DNA of 64,000 nt, from assembly GCA_021413945.1 (NCBI GenBank), contig JAIOPK010000006.1:62001-126000 (forward strand), written 5' to 3'. The notes beneath the pieces are model-generated. The model did no database searches. It saw only the letters and a program-made list of their open reading frames with translations, and had not been told where the DNA came from. This stretch comes from Candidatus Uhrbacteria bacterium (GTDB lineage Bacteria; Patescibacteriota; Patescibacteriia; 2-12-FULL-60-25). Of this stretch, positions 1 to 8,713 are shown one piece after another (the first letter of the stretch is position 1; every line of letters starts with the position of its first letter). The translations under genes and the position numbers were made by a program.

Positions 1-701
1 CCGTCGATGCGGAAACGGACTTTGACATCCTCTTCTTCCGCTTCCACGTGTACGTCCGAGGTGCCGATCTTGAGCGCGGCGCCGAACATGAGCGTGATGA
101 TGTCGGTCGTGTTAACCTCGCCGATCTTTTTTTGGAGATCGTCAAAGTTGGAAATTTCTTTTTCGTATTTGGCGAGGTCGGCTTCCTCGATGCGATAGCC
201 GTAGATGACTTCCTTGGGCGTCGGGAGTTTGTCGTAGAGCTTGAGGGTGTATTCAAAGCTATCGTCGGAGACGAGGTAGACTTGGATATTGGCACTGCGG
301 TCTTTTTTAATGCGCTCGGCGAGTTTATCGACTTCCTTTCCCGGATTTGTTGTCGCGAGACGGACTTCATCGCCCACGAGGAAGAACGGGATGACGCGGA
401 TGGTCGTCGCGATATCCTTGGTGATCAGCGAGAGGGCTTCCGGCGCGATGGGGAAGCCGCGTAACGCGATGTAGGGGAGGCCGAGCTGGGCGGCTTTTTC
501 CTGGACGAGTTTTTCTTTTTCTCCGAGCTTGATTTCTCCCATGCGCTCCTCGAGCTTTGTGACGACGCTCGACGGCGCTTTGGGCGCGGGTTTTGCGCTC
601 GGTTTTGCCGGAGCCGCGCCGGTAGCCGCAGGAGCCGCGGCGGCTGTCGCGGCCCTGGCCTGCTTTAGGAGATCTTCAATGGATGAAGCTTTGGGAGGCA
701 T
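1..701 (-). CDS. PilB/GspE-type secretion ATPase, N-terminal part (partial)
   Basis: Open frame running off the left edge; 233 codons are visible from an ATG at 699-701 (MPPKASSIEDLL). After an Ala/Pro/Lys-rich linker (about residues 15-50) comes a domain like the N-terminal (MshEN/T2SSE_N) region of type II secretion and type IV pilus assembly ATPases (PYIALRGFPIAPEAL, then VRLATTNP). The beginning of the ATPase core follows (TSDVHVEAEEEDVKVRFRIDG, equivalent to the SDIHxEP...VRFRIDG strand of PilB/GspE). The Walker A and B motifs lie outside the window. The start is 3 nt after the stop of the upstream membrane-protein gene, so the two are probably co-transcribed. Inferred role: cytoplasmic motor for pilus assembly. 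Confidence 0.85.
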   Translation of the reverse strand, partial: MPPKASSIEDLLKQARAATAAAAPAATGAAPAKPSAKPAPKAPSSVVTKLEERMGEIKLGEKEKLVQEKAAQLGLPYIALRGFPIAPEALSLITKDIATTIRVIPFFLVGDEVRLATTNPGKEVDKLAERIKKDRSANIQVYLVSDDSFEYTLKLYDKLPTPKEVIYGYRIEEADLAKYEKEISNFDDLQKKIGEVNTTDIITLMFGAALKIGTSDVHVEAEEEDVKVRFRID

Positions 702-704
702 AGG

Positions 705-1730
705 CTATGCACGGACGGAGCGGGTAAGGGACAGCCACCAGCGATGGATTTTGGGGAGGGCGCCGCCTTCACCTACGCGGATGAAGAGGCGATGCCAGGC
801 GGCGTATTGGAAGGTGACGGCGAGCATGCCGGCGATTAACGTCGTGAGGAAGAAGAGAGAGACGAACAGGATGAAGCCAAAGTAGACAATGACAGTCGAG
901 TTCATGAGGGCGGCCGCGGCCATGAGCAGGAAGATTGGTAAGGCCATCAGCATGAAGGCGAGAGCGCCGGCCGCGAGAATGCCCGCCCCGACCAGGAAGA
1001 GGATGGTGCCGATCTCGAGGACGTTCAACCAGCCTTGGCGAAGCAAGTACCAAGCGCGATGCAGGGATTCCGTCACATGCGCGTCCTGAAGGACGATGGC
1101 GTTTAGCGCAAATAGGTGAATGGCGGCCAAAGCGATAACGGAGACGGCAAACAAGATCGCGCCGAGTGCCGCGAGCACGCCGAGACCGGTGACGGGATTA
1201 GTTTGCGAGAGGCCGTAGGGGACAAGGAAAAAGAATTTGGCGAGCCAACCGAGAAACAAGGTAACGATGTTGAGAGCGAGTACGCGCCAGGCGTAGTGGG
1301 CGCCGATGTAGAGACTCTCGCCAAAGAGCGGAGCGCGTCCGCGAATCGTTCCGCCAAGACCAAAGGCGAGGGCGCCTTGGCAGATGACCGAGAGACCGAC
1401 AACGGTCGCCACAATGAGAACGCCGATGATGATGCTTTGGAGAAGACCGACCGCCGCGATGGAATCGGGAGCGGCGGAAAAGCCGTTCCAGAGGACGGTC
1501 AAGATCGGAGGCATACCGCCTGTTGTCACTGCGAGACTTTTGCGTCCGGCTTCACGAAATGTCGTCAAAAGGACGTCATAAATACCGCCGGTGTAGAGGA
1601 GGCCGGCGAACAGTGCGAGCGGCCAAACGTATCGGCGCGACCAAGCATCGCGGAAGGCGTCCGGAATGATGATGCGGTAGAGGTGCGGATGCGGATTTGT
1701 TTTGTTTTTGCGGATCATACGATTGTGCAT
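705..1730 (-). CDS. polytopic membrane protein of unknown function
   Basis: 341 residues with about six or seven hydrophobic segments (for example around residues 35-50, 95-130, 165-215 and 240-315) and a basic cytoplasmic N-terminus. No catalytic motif is visible. The layout resembles the uncharacterised six-TM proteins common in CPR genomes. It is not obviously a close relative of the paired membrane proteins near gatB. Its stop lies 3 nt before the start of the PilB-like gene, which suggests coupling to pilus or secretion assembly, but this is only context. Confidence 0.6.
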   Translation of the reverse strand: MHNRMIRKNKTNPHPHLYRIIIPDAFRDAWSRRYVWPLALFAGLLYTGGIYDVLLTTFREAGRKSLAVTTGGMPPILTVLWNGFSAAPDSIAAVGLLQSIIIGVLIVATVVGLSVICQGALAFGLGGTIRGRAPLFGESLYIGAHYAWRVLALNIVTLFLGWLAKFFFLVPYGLSQTNPVTGLGVLAALGAILFAVSVIALAAIHLFALNAIVLQDAHVTESLHRAWYLLRQGWLNVLEIGTILFLVGAGILAAGALAFMLMALPIFLLMAAAALMNSTVIVYFGFILFVSLFFLTTLIAGMLAVTFQYAAWHRLFIRVGEGGALPKIHRWWLSLTRSVRA

Positions 1731-1741
1731 AGAATAACATA

Positions 1742-1775
1742 AAACGCCCCGATCAGCATGTGACTCGGGGCGTTT
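1742..1775 (-). terminator. rho-independent terminator downstream of ftsH
   Basis: Perfect 11-bp stem (AAACGCCCCGA / TCGGGGCGTTT) with a 12-nt loop, followed on the minus strand by a short T-rich tail. It separates ftsH from the downstream membrane-protein/PilB pair. Confidence 0.75.
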
Positions 1776-1787
1776 GATGTTTGTCGA

Positions 1788-3647
1788 TTAACCGACGACT
1801 TCTACGCCTTCTTTCTTCAATTTCGCTTTCGGATTTGCAGGCGGGAATCCTACAACCTTTTCGAATTCATCGCGTTCGATGATTTCGTTCTTTACGAGGT
1901 GGTCGGCGATGCGGTCCATGGCGGCGCGGTTGTCGGTGACGATCTTGATGGCGGTATCGAGACCTTGTTTGATCAACGCGTCGATTTCTTTGTCGATGAG
2001 GACGGCTTTGTCTTCCGAGTAGTCGCGAGTTTCCTGGATTTCGCGTCCGAGGAAAATCATTTCTTCACGATGACCGTAGGAACGTGGGCCCAAGACGTCG
2101 CTCATGCCCCATTGGGTGACCATGTTGCGGGCGAGTTTTGTTGCTTGCTGCATGTCGTTGCTGGCGCCCGTGGTCAAATCGCCAAAAATGACTTTTTCTG
2201 CGGCGAAACCGCCGAGGGTCATCGCGATGTCTTCCACATATTCTTGGCGGCGGCGCATCATGCGGTCTTCTGTCGGAAGTTTGATCGTGTAACCGGCGGC
2301 GCGGCCGCGGGAGATGATGGAAACTTTTTGGACCGGGTCGGCAAAGGGGGAGACGTGGGCGACGAGGGCGTGGCCGGCCTCGTGATACGCCGTTACTTTG
2401 CGTTCCTCTTCATTCATTAAGTGGCTCCGGCGTTCCGGGCCGAGCATGACTTTCTCGATCGACTCGATGAGGTCGGTCATGTTGACCTCGGTTTGGTTGC
2501 GACGGGCGGCGAGAATCGCGGCTTCGTTCATGAGGTTCATGAGATCGGCGCCGGAGAAGCCTGGGGTGCGCTCGGCCAAGCGATGAATGTTCACGTCTTT
2601 GGCGAGCGGTTTGTTTTTGGCGTGGATGTTCAAAATTTCTTCGCGATCGCGGATGTCCGGAGGATCGAGGACGACGCGGCGGTCGAATCGACCTGGGCGA
2701 AGCAAGGCTGGATCGAGAACGTCAGGGCGGTTTGTGGCGGCGATGACGATGACGCCCAAGTTTGGCTCGAAGCCATCCATCTCAACGAGAATCTGGTTCA
2801 AGGTTTGTTCGCGTTCATCGTGTGAACCGCCGACACCGGAACCGCGTTGGCGGCCGACGGCGTCGATTTCATCGATGAAGACGATACACGGAGCCGTCTT
2901 TTTTGCTTTCGCAAACAAGTCACGAACGCGCGAGGCACCAACGCCGACGAACATCTCGACGAATTCAGAACCGGAGATGTGCAAGAAGGGGACACCGGCT
3001 TCACCGGCGACGGCGCGGGCGAGCAATGTCTTACCCGTACCCGGGGAACCCATGAGCAACACGCCCTTCGGAATCTTTGCACCGAGTTTGGAAAACTTTT
3101 CCGGGCTCTTCAAGAATTCTACGACTTCGGAAAGTTCTTGCTTGGCTTCACGAACACCGGCGACGTTCGCAAACGTGACTTTCTCCTGATCCTTGGAAGT
3201 CTCCCGAGCCGTCGATTGTCCAAATGACATCGCGCGATTGTTTTGTCCTTGCACTTGGCGGAAGAAGAACATCATCAATGCAAAGATGAGAATGAGCGGG
3301 ATGAGGGACTGGAGCAAGATGCCTCCCCAGTAGGCAAAGCCGGAGGGTTCCTTCACGGTCGTTTTAATGTTGCGAGCTTTCTCCGGATCGACGCCATAAC
3401 TCTGGAGCATTTCCGGAACCGAGGTCTGGGCTTCCTTGTCGACAAAGACGACGGACTTGTCGGACAAGGTGACTTCCATGCGATTGCCGCGGACGATGAT
3501 TTCCGTGACCTCGCCCTTGTCGAGGCGGGACGCAAAGGTGGCCTGGTCGAGGGTTTTGTCGGAAGGGAGGTTGATGCTGGCTAAGGCGACGATGATAAGC
3601 ACCAAAGCGCCACTAATCAGCAGAACATTGCGAAGAGTCGGATTCAT
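1788..3647 (-). CDS. ftsH: ATP-dependent zinc metalloprotease FtsH
   Basis: 619 residues, normal FtsH length. N-terminal TM at about 8-24, extracytoplasmic domain, second TM at about 108-130. AAA+ domain with Walker A GSPGTGKT (200-207) and Walker B VFIDEID (256-262), then the second-region-of-homology arginines in RPGRFDRR. The peptidase M41 zinc motif HEAGH is at 422-426. A membrane-anchored hexameric protease that degrades misassembled membrane proteins and regulatory substrates. The gene stands between two terminators and is probably monocistronic. All catalytic residues that can be checked are intact. Confidence 0.98.
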   Translation of the reverse strand: MNPTLRNVLLISGALVLIIVALASINLPSDKTLDQATFASRLDKGEVTEIIVRGNRMEVTLSDKSVVFVDKEAQTSVPEMLQSYGVDPEKARNIKTTVKEPSGFAYWGGILLQSLIPLILIFALMMFFFRQVQGQNNRAMSFGQSTARETSKDQEKVTFANVAGVREAKQELSEVVEFLKSPEKFSKLGAKIPKGVLLMGSPGTGKTLLARAVAGEAGVPFLHISGSEFVEMFVGVGASRVRDLFAKAKKTAPCIVFIDEIDAVGRQRGSGVGGSHDEREQTLNQILVEMDGFEPNLGVIVIAATNRPDVLDPALLRPGRFDRRVVLDPPDIRDREEILNIHAKNKPLAKDVNIHRLAERTPGFSGADLMNLMNEAAILAARRNQTEVNMTDLIESIEKVMLGPERRSHLMNEEERKVTAYHEAGHALVAHVSPFADPVQKVSIISRGRAAGYTIKLPTEDRMMRRRQEYVEDIAMTLGGFAAEKVIFGDLTTGASNDMQQATKLARNMVTQWGMSDVLGPRSYGHREEMIFLGREIQETRDYSEDKAVLIDKEIDALIKQGLDTAIKIVTDNRAAMDRIADHLVKNEIIERDEFEKVVGFPPANPKAKLKKEGVEVVG

Positions 3648-3668
3648 AAGGATTTGCCGAGATTAAAC

Positions 3669-3700
3669 GAAAACCGCCCCCTTGTCTATGGGGCGGTTTC
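3669..3700 (-). terminator. rho-independent terminator downstream of rpsA
   Basis: Stem GAAACCGCCCC / GGGGCGGTTTTC with a 9-10-nt loop, followed on the minus strand by TTTTCGTTT. It lies between the rpsA stop and the ftsH start. Confidence 0.85.
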
Positions 3701-3719
3701 CGACCAAATTTGGCTGATA

Positions 3720-4823
3720 TTACGCCTTCACTTCTTCCTTCTCTTTCTCTTCCTCCTTCAGCTTGCGAAGCGAGAGTCCAAGGCGGTGAGCGTCTGCGTC
3801 GATGGTGATGATGCGGAACTCGAATTCATCTCCGACGCGGGCTACTTCGTTCACATCCTTAACGGGCTTAGCAGCCAATTCACTGATGTGAGCGAGACCG
3901 TGAATGTCCGGGTCGAGCTCGACGAACAATCCGAATGGATTGATCTTGAGCACGCGTCCCTTGACCCACTGGTTCAACGAGTACTTCTTGGCGACAGACT
4001 TCCATGGGTCGTCGACGAGCTTCTTCATCGAGAGGAAGATTTTGGAACCTTCAATGTTGATGATCTCGGCGCGGACATGGTCGCCTACTTTGAGAACATC
4101 ACGAGGATGGTCGATGCGCTGCCAAGCGATTTCGGAGATGTGGACGAGACCTTCCAAGTTGGCATCGAAGCGGACAAAGGCTCCGAAGTCGGTGACGGCT
4201 GTGACGTCGCCCTCGACGTTATCGCCAACCTTGAATTTGGAGAGGATCGATTCCTGCTTGGTTTCCCAAACGGCTTTCTCGGAAACGACAACCTTTTCTT
4301 CTTCCTCGTTTACATCAAGAATTTTGACATCGATCATCTGACCGACGAGCTGTTTCAACTTTTCCTGAATCTTGTTCTTCTCGCCGCCGGCTACGCGCGG
4401 GTAGTTGGTCGGGGAGAGCTGGGAAACAGGGACGAAAGCCGGAACGCCCTCGACGCGCGTGATGAGACCGCCCTTGTTGGCGTCCAACACTTTGACGTTG
4501 AGCACGGTGCCAGCGGTGAGCAATTCTTTGATCTTGTCCCATGAGCGCTTGCGGCCGGCGCCCTTGAGCGAGAGTTCAAGTTCACCAAACTCGTTGTCGA
4601 GTTCAATGACGGATGCTTCCACTTCATCTCCAACGCGGAGGTCCATGTGCTTATCCATCTCCGGACCGCGAATCAAACCGACGGCGAGACCGCCGACGTC
4701 GATACGAACTTCATTGCGGCCGACGGCGATGACTTTACCGTTAACGTTTTCGCCGACCTGTGGGTAGGCGACGGTGCTGGTCTCGAGGAGCTCCCCGAGG
4801 GCGGATGTTTTTGTGGCTTCCAT
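3720..4823 (-). CDS. rpsA: 30S ribosomal protein S1 (four S1 domains)
   Basis: 367 residues with four S1/OB-fold repeats at roughly residues 20-90, 105-178, 195-265 and 280-350. Each carries the (F/V)GAFV...GLVHIS or G.FVEL...GLAHIS signature. This is shorter than the six-domain proteobacterial S1 and typical of Firmicutes-like and CPR versions. It binds mRNA on the 30S subunit and helps initiation, which matters in a genome with few Shine-Dalgarno sites. The C-terminus is Glu/Lys-rich. ATG at 4821-4823; no Shine-Dalgarno is visible, and a hairpin plus U-run ends about 8 nt before the start codon. Confidence 0.95.
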   Translation of the reverse strand: MEATKTSALGELLETSTVAYPQVGENVNGKVIAVGRNEVRIDVGGLAVGLIRGPEMDKHMDLRVGDEVEASVIELDNEFGELELSLKGAGRKRSWDKIKELLTAGTVLNVKVLDANKGGLITRVEGVPAFVPVSQLSPTNYPRVAGGEKNKIQEKLKQLVGQMIDVKILDVNEEEEKVVVSEKAVWETKQESILSKFKVGDNVEGDVTAVTDFGAFVRFDANLEGLVHISEIAWQRIDHPRDVLKVGDHVRAEIINIEGSKIFLSMKKLVDDPWKSVAKKYSLNQWVKGRVLKINPFGLFVELDPDIHGLAHISELAAKPVKDVNEVARVGDEFEFRIITIDADAHRLGLSLRKLKEEEKEKEEVKA

Positions 4824-4835
4824 AGTGAATGAAAA

Positions 4836-4872
4836 AACGACAGACGGTAACTGAACACCGAAGCCTGTCGTT
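4836..4872 (-). terminator. terminator-like hairpin inside the rpsA leader
   Basis: On the minus strand, AACGACAG pairs with CTGTCGTT, with an inner stem CGGT/ACCG, followed at once by a run of U (4832-4837) and then, 8 nt later, the rpsA ATG. It could end read-through from the upstream DUF2339 gene. Because no room is left for an rpsA promoter downstream of it, it should also be part of the rpsA 5' leader, where it would act as an attenuator or autoregulatory element. Confidence 0.6.
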
Positions 4873-5005
4873 ATTTGGCTTGGTTATGAGCAAGGGAAGT
4901 CTTCCTCCCGAGCTTATCCGCCGCGGCTAAGTTGCCCGGACCGGACAATGAATGATGGTGTCAGTCGGGCGGAATGGTACGTTTTTGGGAGAAAAAGGTC
5001 AAGAG

Positions 5006-7063
5006 CTAGCCTTCAATTCTTGCTTTGAACTTATTGTAGAGAAAGCCGGAAACCAGGAGGACGCCTCCCAAGGATATGAACGTGACAAAGCGGGCAAAGT
5101 TGTCGAGCTCGGCGGTGTCGATGAGAAGAATTTTGGCGATGACGATGCCAAAGAGGGCGAGCGCCGTGCCGCGAGAGAGTATCGATTTTCCGAGAATGCC
5201 GTAGATAACGAGGGCGATGCCGTAGACGAGCCAGGCGACGGAGAGCGCGACTTGTCCGGTTTGCGATGTTCCTCCAAGGATTTTTACTCCGTTCACCGCT
5301 TCCATCGACACGAGGAAGATCAGGAAGGTGTTAGCCGCAAGCCATGTTGCGGGTTTGAGGAAATCGCTCTCGTCTTTTCCGAGACCGTTATCGGCGCTTC
5401 GCAAGTAGACGCGCACGGTGCCGACGACCGCCGCACATACAAGGAGTGCCAAGACGCGCGGAGAAAAGAATATTTGTTCCGGCGAGCTCGTGAGGGCGTC
5501 AATGATGGCGATGAGTCCGGCGATGCCGATCGTCGTGATTCCGGTGACGCGCAGGGCAAAGCTTCCGATCCAGAGACCGCCCATGATCGCGAGCGAGCCG
5601 AGAACGACGGAAGCGGTCGCCATCCACAAGGTTTGGTCGGGTTGATAGAAGGCGGAAATTTCCGAGGTGATCGCGATCAGAATCAGGGCATAGGTGACTA
5701 GGAGATGCGCGGTCGAGAGCCACGGGCGTTTGGCATGATGCTCGTTCATGCGTTTGTGCTCGTCGTACCAGGCCATGACGGTAAAGGCGGCAATCGCGAG
5801 GACGAGGAGGAACATGCGCAGGTTGATCCAAGGCATGTTGCCGGCGGCCGTGCCGAGCGCGTCGATGATGCCCACGGCGGCAAAGCCGAACAGAAGATGC
5901 GAGAGCAGATCGAGTCCGCGGGATTTCAACTTGTCGGCGACGATGCCGAGGACGAGCGCCTCGAATGTCCAAGCGAGCAGGAACCAGCGATTGTCTTTGA
6001 AGTAGAGCGGAGCGGCAATCGCGAGGAACAGGCTTCCGATGCCGATGAAGGCAACGCGCTCGCGCCACATCGCTACGGTGAGATGGAGCAAAGCAAAGGC
6101 GACGGCGAGACCGGCGGCCCAATATCGACCTTCGATGTTTTCCGGATGAAGACCGGAGAGAGCGGCAAAAAAGAAGATCGGATTGCTACACAATAAGGTG
6201 TAGTCGGCGGGATCGAGCTTGCCTTTTAAGATGCGCAGGAGGCTTCTGCCAAAAAAACCGAGGAACAGGATGGCGAGATAGGTGAAGGGGATGGACCATG
6301 TGACATCGCCGTTTCCATAGTACCAGGCGCTATAGGACAAGATGGTACCGACGAACGATAAACCGGGGAGAATGCGCCATGGCTTGAACCAGGAGAGCGC
6401 AAGCATGACGGCGTTCAGGAGGATGAGATAGATGAAGAAGGCGTGAGGCGAGGCGGCGGGCGCATCGAGCAGGAAGGGTGTGAGAAATCCACCGACCATC
6501 GCAAAGACGGCGAGGGATTGGGTGTTGAATCGCAAGGCAAGCGCAATACCGGCGACGGTGACACCGCAGACGAGCACAAAGCCGACCGTGACCGGAACCA
6601 AGTTATAAACCATGGTCGCGGCATATAAGCTCAAATACCAGGCGCCTAAACCCGTACCGAGGAGAATATGCGCAAAGTTACGCATGCGTGCTTCCAGCCA
6701 ATAACCGATGCCCGCCAAGATGCCGCCGAGCACGAGACCGAGTGCGACGCGCAAGGCCGGAGAGATGAGATTGTTTTCTATCGCAAAGCGCAACAAGAAA
6801 CCGAGACCGAGCAGGAGCGCGATGCCGCCGACAGCCGTGTAGACCCAGGCGCCCATTTTAAATTCCAATGCGGGCCTGTCGGCAGGCGCTTCTGATGGGG
6901 TCTCGTGATGGGTAATTGCGGATGCGCTTGGAGCTTCATATATGGGCTTTGTAGCCGGGACATGCGTCTTTGGTGACAGCTTATCGATGCGTTCTTCCAG
7001 CTTTTTGAGGCTCCAAAGGAGGTAAGCAAACCCGATACCGAGCAGCAATATAATGAAATCCAT
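5006..7063 (-). CDS. DUF2339-family polytopic membrane protein
   Basis: 685 residues. An N-terminal TM (about 2-17) is followed by a short coiled segment (KKLEERIDKL), a low-complexity linker, then about 18-20 consecutive TM helices from residue 72 to near the C-terminus. The arrangement, including FKMGAWVYTAVGGIALLLG near residue 70 and many short loops, matches the DUF2339 predicted-membrane-protein family, whose function is unknown. A short basic tail (NKFKARIEG) ends the protein. It starts only about 30 nt from the divergent 7093 gene, so the two promoters must be interleaved. Confidence 0.8.
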   Translation of the reverse strand: MDFIILLLGIGFAYLLWSLKKLEERIDKLSPKTHVPATKPIYEAPSASAITHHETPSEAPADRPALEFKMGAWVYTAVGGIALLLGLGFLLRFAIENNLISPALRVALGLVLGGILAGIGYWLEARMRNFAHILLGTGLGAWYLSLYAATMVYNLVPVTVGFVLVCGVTVAGIALALRFNTQSLAVFAMVGGFLTPFLLDAPAASPHAFFIYLILLNAVMLALSWFKPWRILPGLSFVGTILSYSAWYYGNGDVTWSIPFTYLAILFLGFFGRSLLRILKGKLDPADYTLLCSNPIFFFAALSGLHPENIEGRYWAAGLAVAFALLHLTVAMWRERVAFIGIGSLFLAIAAPLYFKDNRWFLLAWTFEALVLGIVADKLKSRGLDLLSHLLFGFAAVGIIDALGTAAGNMPWINLRMFLLVLAIAAFTVMAWYDEHKRMNEHHAKRPWLSTAHLLVTYALILIAITSEISAFYQPDQTLWMATASVVLGSLAIMGGLWIGSFALRVTGITTIGIAGLIAIIDALTSSPEQIFFSPRVLALLVCAAVVGTVRVYLRSADNGLGKDESDFLKPATWLAANTFLIFLVSMEAVNGVKILGGTSQTGQVALSVAWLVYGIALVIYGILGKSILSRGTALALFGIVIAKILLIDTAELDNFARFVTFISLGGVLLVSGFLYNKFKARIEG

Positions 7064-7092
7064 AGTTACCTCATATGCTATCCTATGTCGGT

Positions 7093-7770
7093 ATGGAGCG
7101 CTATTTGAACCTGCATGACATGACGGCGGTCGCGGATTTTATGGAATCTGTGATTGATTTTTTGCCGGAGAAGGATCGGAAGCCGTATCAGCAGCTTATC
7201 GACCAAGTGCATGCGGGGGAGCATGTTCCGCGCGAGCGGTTGGCTGAGGCCGCTAAGAATATTGGTGCGGTGACTTGGAGTGCGCGTCGAGCTCTTGAAC
7301 ATTTTATTGCGACGGTCGGTGCGGAACTTGAATGGGAGGCGATGCTTGAGCAGGCGCGTCCCGCAACGGCGTTGCTGTTGAAGCGACTCCGACGTTCCGG
7401 CAACACATCGACTTTGGATGAGACGTTGAAAATTACGGATGCGCAGTATGCGATTGGCCCGGATCAAGAAGTCGAGATTTCAATGTTACGTGATGAAGTG
7501 CGCTATCACATTTGGGAATCGCATCACGAGGCTCTTGGGCCGATGATCGAGGAGACGCAAGTCGAGTTGGAGGCGATCAAGAAGCGCCTCAAACGTTTGC
7601 GCGAACAGGCGGCAAAGAGCGATGCGGCTACGCGCAATCGATTGCTCGACACGCTAGATCGATTTGAAGACAAGCTTTATTACGGCGGTGAATTGATTCC
7701 GCTCGAGTCGCTCGACGAGGAGATCAGGCTTGATGCGGAGGAGTCGGAAGGTGCGCGAGGTGATGAGTAA
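7093..7770 (+). CDS. conserved hypothetical cytoplasmic protein, coiled-coil
   Basis: 225 residues from the ATG at 7093 (MERYLNLHDMTAVADF); an in-frame ATG at 7075 would crowd the divergent DUF2339 start, so the later one is preferred. Acidic, mostly helical, with a charged coiled-coil stretch near residues 155-185 (ELEAIKKRLKRLREQAAKS). No signal peptide, TM or enzymatic motif. A TATGCTAT sequence just upstream may be a -10 box for a leaderless or short-leader mRNA. Its last 47 bases overlap, tail to tail, the end of the glycosyltransferase on the other strand. Function not recognised. Confidence 0.65.
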   Translation: MERYLNLHDMTAVADFMESVIDFLPEKDRKPYQQLIDQVHAGEHVPRERLAEAAKNIGAVTWSARRALEHFIATVGAELEWEAMLEQARPATALLLKRLRRSGNTSTLDETLKITDAQYAIGPDQEVEISMLRDEVRYHIWESHHEALGPMIEETQVELEAIKKRLKRLREQAAKSDAATRNRLLDTLDRFEDKLYYGGELIPLESLDEEIRLDAEESEGARGDE

Positions 7771-8713
7771 TTAGCTTTGCGGCGGGCTCCCAGCCGTTGA
7801 TCACGGTTGTTGTTCGATAGGCGGAAGGGTTTTTTAGGATATTTTCGACGGCTTGGATCCAGTGCTGGGGTTTCGAGGGCGATGCGAAGACGGTTCCTTC
7901 TGGTGCGGTTTCCGGAAGTGCGCCAGCTGTCGACGCGATGCACGGAGTTCCATGTCTTGCGGCTTCGTGGAGAGGTAAACCGAATCCTTCGTACCAGCTT
8001 GGGTAGAGGAAGGCGGTCGCATCAGCGTAGAGCTGATCGAGTTCTTCGTCGCGTACTCGTTCTCGCGAAGCATCGCCGACGAGTTTGAGTTCGAGGCCGG
8101 TTTCTTTTGCGACAGCTTTCGATAGTGCGGCGTTTTTGCGTGGGTCGTTGGCGCCGAGTGCTAGAAGAAATTTTCTTTGAGTGGATGAAGTGGGGGCCGC
8201 AGATTGAAATGTCGCATCGAGTCCCAAAGGAATGACGACGATGCGGTCGGCGGGGATTTGGAGAAGTCGAATGAGATCGCGCTTTGTGCATTCGGAAACG
8301 GCGAAGAGGATGCGCGCGTTTTTGATTTGGCGTTTGGCACCGATGAGTTGATGCCAGAGGCGGGATTTCCAAGAGAACCAGCGAGGTTCGATTAAGAACG
8401 ACAAGTCGTGGACGACGAGGGCGTAGGGGGTTTTGGGCGTGCCGAGCCAACCGATGTTGGGGAGAAAGAGGATGTCGCACTTCGTCGAAAAAAGCTTGTC
8501 GAACCCGGTGAGGTGGAGCCAGAGCGCGGTCGACAGGAGCTTGTTGGGGAGACCGACGTGTTTGTTCGAAATCGTTGGCTTCGTCGTTCCTGTTGTCACG
8601 ACGGTGATGTCGGCACCTTGTTGTCGGAGCGAATCGAGAAGCCCTTCCGCGACACGGCGGACGCCTCCGGAGCGCTGATCGGCCAGAGGGCGACCGTCGA
8701 ATAGGATTTTCAT
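7724..8713 (-). CDS. GT4-type glycosyltransferase
   Basis: 329 residues from the ATG at 8711-8713, which overlaps the TGA of the upstream glycosyltransferase as ATGA; the in-frame ATG at 8731 is less likely. GT-B fold: N-terminal KILFDGRPLADQRSGGVRR (acceptor-side loop) and C-terminal donor-binding half with PSWYEGFGLPLHEAARHGTP, the E-x7-E motif of family GT4. Expected to transfer a sugar from a nucleotide-sugar onto a lipid-linked oligosaccharide at the inner membrane face. Last gene of the three-gene glycan operon. Its 3' end overlaps the convergent 7093 gene by 47 nt. Confidence 0.88.
   Translation of the reverse strand: MKILFDGRPLADQRSGGVRRVAEGLLDSLRQQGADITVVTTGTTKPTISNKHVGLPNKLLSTALWLHLTGFDKLFSTKCDILFLPNIGWLGTPKTPYALVVHDLSFLIEPRWFSWKSRLWHQLIGAKRQIKNARILFAVSECTKRDLIRLLQIPADRIVVIPLGLDATFQSAAPTSSTQRKFLLALGANDPRKNAALSKAVAKETGLELKLVGDASRERVRDEELDQLYADATAFLYPSWYEGFGLPLHEAARHGTPCIASTAGALPETAPEGTVFASPSKPQHWIQAVENILKNPSAYRTTTVINGWEPAAKLITHHLAHLPTPPHQA

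Noticed and set aside
3654-4544. 296-codon plus-strand frame opposite rpsA
   Set aside because: Antisense shadow of the S1 repeats; no promoter, no family resemblance.
4952-6196. Long plus-strand frames opposite the DUF2339 gene
   Set aside because: Highly charged translations typical of antisense reading of a membrane protein; no independent signals.
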